NCBI GenBank assembly: GCA_025765615.1
Contig: JAIVFJ010000063.1
Span: 62,001-126,000 of the forward strand
From: Zopfochytrium polystomum
Taxonomy: Eukaryota; Chytridiomycota; Chytridiomycetes; Chytridiales; Chytridiaceae
DNA: 64,000 bases
Direction of reading: 5' to 3'
A model generated the notes under the pieces. That model saw only the letters and a program-made list of their open reading frames with translations, was not told the origin of the DNA and did not search any database. How positions within the stretch are numbered: position 1 is the first letter of the stretch; the number at the start of each line of letters is the position of its first letter. Both the position numbers and the translations under genes were made by a program. This document shows positions 59,201-64,000 of this stretch, in pieces.

Positions 59201-60099
59201 TGTGAAGGAGAGGGAGCGAGCGAGCGAGCGAGCGAGCGAATGGATGAGCGAATGAATGAATGAAGGAATGTCCAGCATGGTGGAAAGATCAGAGTTGCCT
59301 TAGATCACCAAGGAAAGATCACCAAGGAAACAAACGCTCCACTACAGCAAAACCGGGGATAGTCCTAAAGAAAGCGAGAGAGAAGAGGGATGACTCACCG
59401 TTCTGGATTGCAGACCAGTCATTGATCTTCTTCCCGTTGTTGATGAGCCTGATGATGTTACGCATGTCCTCAAACTTCTTGTCGCGGGCCAGGCGCAGGA
59501 TCTTCCTTCGGTTCTCGTCCTCGGAGTCCTGCTCATCGTCCGAGTCGGCCAGCTTCTGGGCTGCGGGTCCCTTGCCAAACTTTGCGACCGCGGCGGCGCG
59601 GCCAGTCGGGCGCCTGGGAGCGTCCGAGTCGGCGCCGTCGTCCGAGTCGGCGGCGGCCGGGCCGCGACGACGGCCGCCAAAGGTGTCGTCGTCGTCGTCC
59701 GCGTCAGAGTCGCTGCCACCGCGCCCGAAGCGGGAGCTGCCCTTTGCGGCGGCGGCAGTCTTCTTCTTGGATGACGACGGGGCGGCCTTGCGGAACATGC
59801 CGTCGCCTCCGTCCGAGTCGTCGTCGTCGTCGTCGTCATCGTTGGCGCCGTCGTCATCGTCGTCGTCATCGTCGGCGCCGAGGGTGTAGCGCCGATCGCG
59901 CGCGCTCTTCTTCGCCTGCTGCTGTTTTGGCTGCGGCTGCTTCTTCTTCTTCTTGCTGATGTCGTAGTCGCTGTCGCTGCTGTCGTCGTAGTCGAACCTC
60001 GATCGCGTGGGCTGCTTGGATGTGGAGGGTCGCGACGGCTTCGTCGTCGCTGCTATCGTCGTCAGAGCTGGCGTCGCCTCGTCTGAAGAAGCGCGACAT
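56262..60099 (-). CDS. eIF3c: Eukaryotic translation initiation factor 3 subunit C (two apparent frame breaks)
   Basis: Exons 60099-59399, 59191-58959, 58839-58264, 58202-57848, 57765-57156, 57033-56886, 56808-56262. Begins MSRFF, the family signature, followed by a long acidic Ser/Asp-rich tract, then the conserved eIF3c N-terminal region ([17 protein letters not shown]), a middle domain ([21 protein letters not shown]) and the C-terminal PCI domain ([36 protein letters not shown]), ending in an RGG-rich tail and TGA. eIF3c scaffolds the 43S pre-initiation complex in the cytoplasm. Two single-base excesses are needed to keep frame: one in exon 1 near 60040 and one in a C6 run at about 58357-58362. 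In an essential single-copy-type gene these look more like assembly errors than true mutations. Donors GTTCGT and GTTTGT are non-consensus. Confidence 0.92.
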
Positions 60100-60121
60100 G
60101 GTGTGTGTGTGAGAAAGTTTT

Positions 60122-60169
60122 TTTTTTTTCTCTCTCTTTCTCTCTCTCTCACAATCTCTCTCTCTCTCA

Positions 60170-60208
<39 letters not shown>
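60122..60208. repeat. CT-rich tract at the eIF3c 5' end
   Basis: Poly(T) followed by several (CT)n runs directly upstream of the minus-strand eIF3c start codon, that is GA-rich in the sense of the gene. It may lie in the 5' UTR or promoter. Confidence 0.8.
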
Positions 60209-60449
60209 CTCCTTGTCTCACCCACTCAAATGGCTCTGTCTGTTCCCCAATCCGGTTTTCTCCGTCCCCGCACAACGCCCACCCTCCTCCCTTCTCCTTT
60301 CTTTCTTTCTTTCTTTCCATCCGAAATTCAGCGACTTACCCCCCCTCTCCGTCCGCCTGCTAATTTTACTGAAACTGAAAACTATACATTATATATTTTA
60401 TGTCGCGACTCTTTCATCCCCCCCCCCCGCCCAAACGTCCCAAACACAA

Positions 60450-61484
60450 CTAGTAACCTCCACTGGCACCCTCTTCGGCTTTATCAACAGCAGACGAACC
60501 TTCTCCAACTCCTCCTTCGCCGCCGCCGCCCCCGCTGACCCGCGCAAACTCCTCCAAGATGGCGACCGTCGCCGACGTCCCGACGCGCGAGCAGCCGGCG
60601 TCGATGGCGTCGAGGGCGGCGCGCAGCGTGCGGATGCCGCCCGACGCCTTGATGCGGACGCCCCTGTCGCCGACGGCGGCGCGCATGCGGAGGAGGTCGG
60701 GCACGTTGGCGCCGGCGTGCGCGAACCCAGTCGACGTCTTGACAAAGTCGGCGCCGGCGCGCTCGGCCGCCGCGCAGGCCGCGGCGATCTGCTCAGGGTT
60801 CAGGAACGCCGTCTCGAGGATCACCTTGACGATCGCGGGCGGCGAAGCCTCGCGCGCAACCTTGACGACCGCTTCAATGTCGGATTGTACGTACGCGAGG
60901 TCGCCCGCGAGAAGGCGGCCTGCGGTTGTTTTGTGGTTGTTGTTGTTGTTGTTGTTGCAAAAACAGAAAAAAGGGATAGGTGTGGTGAACGCGCATGAAC
61001 TGCGGCAGGAAAATACACGAAATCTTCTGGACGACCACACTACACCCTGGACGCACGTGATATGCACGCACGTGATACGCACATACGCACACACACATCA
61101 CTCTCTCTCGTCTCAACATCATCATCATCGTCATCACAAACATCAACGACACCACACCCAATCCGCACCAATGTTCAGAACCATGTCCAGCTCGGTGGCG
61201 CCGTTGTCGATCGCGTCCTTTGCCTCAAAGGCCTTGACGGCGGACGTGGCGGCGCCGTGCGGGAAGCCGACGACGGTGCCGCAGGCGACGGACGACCCTC
61301 GCAGGGCTGCGGCGGCGCGGGCCACGTCGCACGGGCGCACGCAGACGGAGGCGACGTTCCAGTGGCGCGCGACGCGGGTGGCCTCGTCGACCTGGGCGGG
61401 CGTGGCGTCCGGCTTGAGGGTGGGCGAGTGGTCGAGCGTCTTTGCCAGCTGCGCCAGCGTGAGGGTCGTCGGACGCGAGGCCAT
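60450..61484 (-). CDS. deoC: Deoxyribose-phosphate aldolase (DERA)
   Basis: Two exons, 61484-61169 and 60919-60450, joined in phase 1 (ATTG|GTGCGG ... CGCAG|GCCGC), 261 aa, a normal length for the family. Class I aldolase that splits 2-deoxyribose-5-phosphate into glyceraldehyde-3-phosphate and acetaldehyde in deoxynucleoside catabolism. Motifs: LDHSPTLKPDAT near the N-terminus, VVGFPHGA, ELDMVLNIG, the Schiff-base lysine in FVKTSTGF, and the second active-site lysine in RIKASGGIR. The Gly-rich C-terminal tail is low complexity. It lies about 350 bp upstream of eIF3c on the same strand. Confidence 0.95.
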
Positions 61485-61743
61485 GACTTGACGACTCTTG
61501 GTCTTTTCCTTTCCTTTTCTTTTTTTTTTTTTTTTTCCTTTTTTTACTTTTTTTTTCTTTGCTTTTTCTTTTTCTTTTTCCTTTTCTTTTTCCTTTCTTT
61601 TTCTTTTTTCTTCATTTGTGTTGGTGGTTGATGATGTCTCACCGCCGTGTCACTTTCTGTCACGAGAGGCCCACCACGCTCATGCAAGCTGCGAGATTAG
61701 ATAAACCTGTGTAGACGGGAGAAGCCTTACACCTCAGAGGAAA
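61485..61743. other. Upstream region of deoC, pyrimidine-rich
   Basis: A T-rich/CTTTT tract (61500-61615) lies directly upstream of the deoC start. No gene. Confidence 0.5.
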
Positions 61744-62042
61744 TGCGAGCGGAATTCAAGGATTGTCATCTTTGAGCATGATGGAATTGAAAGAAAGATT
61801 GACGTTTCCTGCCTCAACCAGGTTTCTTGACCTACATCAGCTTGTAGCTTCGTGTTGCAATATCATTGTTCCCATTGAGTTGATATATGTGAACCCTGCA
61901 ACTGGGGTTCTGTCGACTCTTGATGGAAACGACAACCTGCCAAATCTAATTTCTCAGACTTTCAAATGGAAAGTGAGTTCATCGCATCCATCATTCTGTT
62001 TGTTCTCTTTTCTGACCGTTCTTAAGGTGCTTGCTTCTGCAG
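61744..62042 (+). pseudogene. Relic of the PB1-like first exon of a TIR-NACHT-type gene
   Basis: Parallels the first exon at 3933-3694 but in two frames: FEHDGIERKIDV (61771 onward), then after a frame break RFLDLHQLV, IELIYVNPATG and FKWKV, ending at a GTGAGT donor-like site near 61972. A Ty3 element is inserted at 62043. The rest of the gene, if any, lies beyond that element and outside the window. Confidence 0.75.
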
Positions 62043-62395
62043 TGTTATGAATCACCCTCTGGAAACCTCTGGAACCTTCTAGAACATTCCTTCATGGAAC
62101 CTTCTGGAACCTTCTGGAACCTTCTAGAACATTCCTTCATGGAACCTTGTGGAACCTTCTGGAACCTTCTTTGCTTTCCTGACTTGTCTTGTTGTCATTG
62201 GTATCATTGGTATCATTGTATTACTAATTGCTCTTTCTGGAACTTTCTTGGAGTCTTGACAAGGAACACTCTCAAAAGGTATAAAAGGGGGATGGGGGAC
62301 CTGTCCCATCCCTCAAGTGAATTATTGTTTCCAATACAATCACCACTCCTCTCAGTTCCTTGTCTGCCTTGCCTTGTCCTGCCATGTTCCTGACA
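62043..62395 (+). repeat. 5' LTR of element 3
   Basis: 353-bp LTR with heat-shock-element array at about 62071-62170 and TATAAAA at 62280. Confidence 0.95.
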
Positions 62396-62435
62396 TCATA
62401 ATTCACTTCACCCTCTCCCACTACTCTCTGCCATC

Positions 62436-63359
62436 ATGTCTGACCCAAACAACACCTTCCCTGATGCAACTGCCTTCCAAGCCTTGATGGACCAATTACA
62501 AGCCCTTTCAAGACAGACACACCAACTTCAAGAACAAGTCCTTCACCAGCAGCACCAGCTTCAACAACAACTTCACCAACAAGAACATCAAGCTCTTCCC
62601 CTGCCTCAAGCCAACCAAGCAAGAGAGCCCAAGGTTCCCAGCCCTGACAAGTTCACTGGGCTGGCCAAAGACCTTAGGAACTTCATGGCCACTGTGGAGA
62701 ATGTCATCCTTCTCCAACCTTCAAGATTTCCCAGTGAGCAAGTCAAGGTTCTTTTCACAAGCACCCTCCTGTCTGGTCAAGCTCAATCATGGTACAGATC
62801 TCTCCCAAGCACACCCACCACCCTGCAAGAGCTCTGGGAGGGGCTGGAAGCTACCTTTGGTGACCCCTACGCATCTTGGACAGCAAGATCCAAGCTCAAG
62901 CATATCAAGCAAGGAAAGCAATCTTGTGTGGCCTACACCAACCAATTCAAGCAACTAGCCAGAGACTCTGGATACAATGATGCAGCTCTGATGGAGCTGT
63001 ACCATGATGGTCTCCATGAGTCTATCCAAGACATGCTCTCCCAGTCTCTGCACATCCCTGAGACCTTGGAAGAGTACATTCTCCTTGCCATCAAGATTGA
63101 CAACAGACTCTACTCCAAGAGGCTGAAGCAAAGACAAGTAGGAACTACATCAAGACCTACCCCAGTTCCTCAAGCTCTTACAGTTCCTGAACCCATGCAA
63201 GTGGATGCAGTTGAGACACTTCCTAAGGGTCCTCTGAGCCAAGAGGAGAAAACAAGGAGGGCCCAGCAGGGACTGTGTTTTTACTGTGGCTCCAAGGAGC
63301 ATGCTGTCAAGGACTGCCCAAGGAAGAAGCACCCAAACTCCCAGGTCCAGGCTCACTGA
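62436..63359 (+). CDS. gag: Gag of element 3
   Basis: 307 aa, intact zinc knuckle (CFYCGSKEHAVKDC). The slippery heptamer CCCAAAC at 63332-63338 and the stem at 63344-63377 are conserved. Differs from Gag of element 1 at very few positions. Confidence 0.95.
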   Translation: MSDPNNTFPDATAFQALMDQLQALSRQTHQLQEQVLHQQHQLQQQLHQQEHQALPLPQANQAREPKVPSPDKFTGLAKDLRNFMATVENVILLQPSRFPSEQVKVLFTSTLLSGQAQSWYRSLPSTPTTLQELWEGLEATFGDPYASWTARSKLKHIKQGKQSCVAYTNQFKQLARDSGYNDAALMELYHDGLHESIQDMLSQSLHIPETLEEYILLAIKIDNRLYSKRLKQRQVGTTSRPTPVPQALTVPEPMQVDAVETLPKGPLSQEEKTRRAQQGLCFYCGSKEHAVKDCPRKKHPNSQVQAH

Positions 63360-64000
63360 GGGGCAATTCCCTGGACCCTCCTCCAAGCTGCCCCTGTTTC
63401 ATCACCACCACCAGCACCACAAACACCTCACATTCCAAGCCCCACCAACTCACCATGGATGTCAAGATTCAACTCTCACCCAAGTCAACCATCACAACCA
63501 AGGCCCTTATAGACTCTGGATCATCCTGCAACATCATTGATGCCACCCTTGCCAAGTCTTGTGCCATTCCTACGATCAAGAAATCCACACCCCTCAAGGT
63601 CCACTTTGCCAATCATGCTCTGTTCAAGGAAATCAGCCATGAAACCAAGCTAAACCTCCACATCCAAGACTTTCCACCATCCATGGTCAATCTGGAAGTA
63701 TTGGATCTTGGCTCACCCACATTCTCTGTCATCCTGGGATTACCATGGCTGCAAGCCCAGAACCCTGCCATTGATTGGGTCACTGGTCAAGTCCAACCTC
63801 CACCAATCGGAACAGTCACCCAAAACTCAAGTCAAGCCCCCAAGTCTCATGCTCTCAAGCCCTTGATTCAAGATTCACAGCCAGCCAAGACTCAAGTTCC
63901 ACAGTTCACAGTTCACAGTCAAGATTCAAGTAGAGCTCATAGAGCTCACAGTCATGGCCATGACTCTTGTTCACAGAACCCACAGTCAAAGATTCAAGTA
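63275..64000 (+). CDS. pol: Pol of element 3, N-terminal part (window edge)
   Basis: Collinear with pol of element 1 from the gag overlap through the protease (ALIDSGSSCNIID) and the Ser/Gln-rich spacer; no stop is seen before the window ends. Confidence 0.9.
   Translation, partial: MFLLWLQGACCQGLPKEEAPKLPGPGSLRGNSLDPPPSCPCFITTTSTTNTSHSKPHQLTMDVKIQLSPKSTITTKALIDSGSSCNIIDATLAKSCAIPTIKKSTPLKVHFANHALFKEISHETKLNLHIQDFPPSMVNLEVLDLGSPTFSVILGLPWLQAQNPAIDWVTGQVQPPPIGTVTQNSSQAPKSHALKPLIQDSQPAKTQVPQFTVHSQDSSRAHRAHSHGHDSCSQNPQSKIQV

Larger units (their letters stand above)
62043..64000 (+). mobile_element. Ty3/Gypsy retrotransposon element 3 (cut by window edge)
   Basis: 5' LTR 62043-62395 (353-bp type), PBS 62398-62408 fully complementary to AAGTGAATTAT at 62315-62325, intact gag and the start of pol. 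Left target flank is TGCAG (62038-62042); the right flank is outside the window. Confidence 0.95.

Noticed and set aside
1..64000. CRISPR array or bacterial operon structure
   Set aside because: No regularly spaced direct repeats with unique spacers; genes are spliced and eukaryotic.

Overview
The window is eukaryotic nuclear DNA, probably from a fungus outside the well-studied crown groups or from a protist with fungus-like compact introns. Evidence: GT-AG introns of about 47-80 bp; host genes with only eukaryotic counterparts (UBR7-type ubiquitin ligase, eIF3 subunit C); a chromodomain Ty3/Gypsy retrotransposon of the type common in fungi; GC-rich host genes beside AT/CT-rich repeats. The species cannot be fixed from the sequence alone.

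Layout. 1-3933 (-): a seven-exon, 3'-incomplete PB1-like/TIR/NACHT/WD40 NLR-like gene. 5390-6360: decayed C-terminal relic of a second NLR-like family. 6701-13228 (+) and 14097-20460 (-): two convergent copies (A, B) of that family, each with nine exons encoding an N-terminal module, helical region, EF-hand, NACHT NTPase and a novel C-terminal region. 20461-24133: microsatellites, dispersed hairpin repeats and a solo LTR. 24134-26185 (+): UBR7-type E3 ligase. 26858-32629: LTR fragments and a full-length Ty3 element nested in an older inverted solo LTR. 34112-37771 (+): lipase-GTPase fusion. 39984-46177 (-): third copy (C) of the EF-hand/NACHT family. 46178-49231: dispersed repeats. 49232-54537: second Ty3 element with identical LTRs but damaged pol. 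56262-60099 (-): eIF3c. 60450-61484 (-): deoxyribose-phosphate aldolase. 61744-62042: relic of the PB1-like exon, cut by a third Ty3 element that runs off the right edge.

How it fits together. Apart from three housekeeping genes, the host genes are large STAND/GTPase/lipase signalling proteins of the kind found in intracellular immunity and programmed cell death. They occur with relics, convergent copies and young retrotransposons, which is the picture expected of a birth-and-death NLR locus. Each EF-hand/NACHT copy carries exactly one reading-frame lesion, at a different place, while all splice sites and intron phases are conserved.

The retrotransposon family is unusually readable: heat-shock-element arrays in the LTR, an 11-nt self-primer/PBS pair of Tf1 type, a gag-pol -1 frameshift cassette, zinc knuckle, PR-RT-RH-IN and a chromodomain.
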